Below, one piece after another: positions 12,631 to 12,815 of a DNA stretch of 12,815 bases. Under the pieces are notes generated by a model. That model was not told where the DNA came from. It did no database searches and saw only the letters and a list, made by a program, of their open reading frames with translations. Numbering within the stretch: position 1 is the stretch's first letter; every line of letters begins with the position of its first letter. The translations under genes were made by a program, and so were the position numbers. Source of the stretch: Aliishimia sp965369035 (GTDB taxonomy: Bacteria; Pseudomonadota; Alphaproteobacteria; Rhodobacterales; Rhodobacteraceae); assembly GCA_965369035.1 (NCBI GenBank), contig CBDUPF010000086.1, positions 1 through 12,815 on the forward strand, given 5' to 3'.

Positions 12631-12815
12631 ACGCGGGTACCACCACGGCAACCTGCGCGCGGCGCTTGTCGACGCCGCACTGAGTCTGATCGAAAAGAAG
12701 GGGCCGACCGGATTTACCCTGTCGGAAGCCGCGAAGCAGGCCGGCGTCACCCCCGCCGCCGTCTACCGCCACTTCGAGGGGCGCGAGGATCTGATCGCCG
12801 AAGCCGCGCGGCAGG
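12623..12815 (+). CDS. TetR/AcrR family transcriptional regulator, N-terminal part (cut by window end)
   Basis: From ATG 12623 the frame runs open to the window edge, giving 64 residues: MPKRGYHHGNLRAALVDAAL, then SLIEKKGPTGFTLSEAAKQAG, then VTPAAVYRHFEGREDLIAEA. This is the TetR DNA-binding domain, with the helix-turn-helix at ~31-52. The 'YHHGNLR..L...AL.li...G...ftL...A...GVs..A.YRHF..r..Li' spacing is diagnostic. The ligand-binding domain lies beyond the window. The ATG lies within the last codons of ppk2 (GGATGCCTAA), an eight-base overlap, so the two are likely translationally coupled. TetR proteins commonly repress their own operon. Confidence 0.93.
   Translation, partial: MPKRGYHHGNLRAALVDAALSLIEKKGPTGFTLSEAAKQAGVTPAAVYRHFEGREDLIAEAARQ

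Noticed and set aside
1..12815. Mobile element, CRISPR array, defence island or tRNA
   Set aside because: No transposase, integrase, repeat-spacer pattern or tRNA-like sequence was found, and codon use is uniform.

Overview
The window looks like ordinary chromosomal DNA of a GC-rich alphaproteobacterium, most likely in the Rhodobacterales (Roseobacter/Paracoccaceae group). The reasons are the paired DUF6456 and DUF6477 genes, an Arg/Ala/Gly-rich N terminus on a pyrrolysine-free MttB-family protein, a Fur/Mur-type regulator without cysteines, and several EamA-type transporters. I see no mobile element, CRISPR array, tRNA, rRNA or prophage gene.

Left part (1-1860): the 5' end of a DMT/EamA transporter on the minus strand (cut by the window edge) is divergent from a glycine-rich DUF533/TerB-like protein. 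A Fur-family regulator follows on the plus strand. It converges on a minus-strand helix-turn-helix DUF6456 protein (1901-3049).

Middle (about 1900-5141): the DUF6456 regulator-like gene and a small DUF6477 gene are divergent. The ~245-base AT-richer region between them is packed with inverted repeats, a DnaA-box match and a CtrA-like half-matched site. This is the least understood and most interesting part of the window. The DUF6477 gene runs into, and overlaps tail to tail, an MttB-superfamily methyltransferase gene on the minus strand.

Right part (5401-12815): a long run of plus-strand genes. These are guaA (GMP synthase, with a promoter that predicts a leaderless mRNA), an EamA transporter overlapping the guaA stop, a second EamA transporter, a P-loop ATPase of unknown role, metA (its acyl-CoA specificity residue predicts acetyl-CoA use), a membrane-anchored alpha/beta hydrolase overlapping metA, a polyphosphate kinase 2 and a TetR regulator overlapping it. 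The last gene is cut by the window end.

The genes are mainly housekeeping: purine and methionine biosynthesis, polyphosphate/nucleotide energy balance, export and metal regulation. Short gaps and overlaps suggest translational coupling in three places: guaA-DMT, metA-hydrolase and ppk2-tetR. No complete new system is evident; the DUF6456/DUF6477 pair with its shared control region is the best candidate for undescribed biology.
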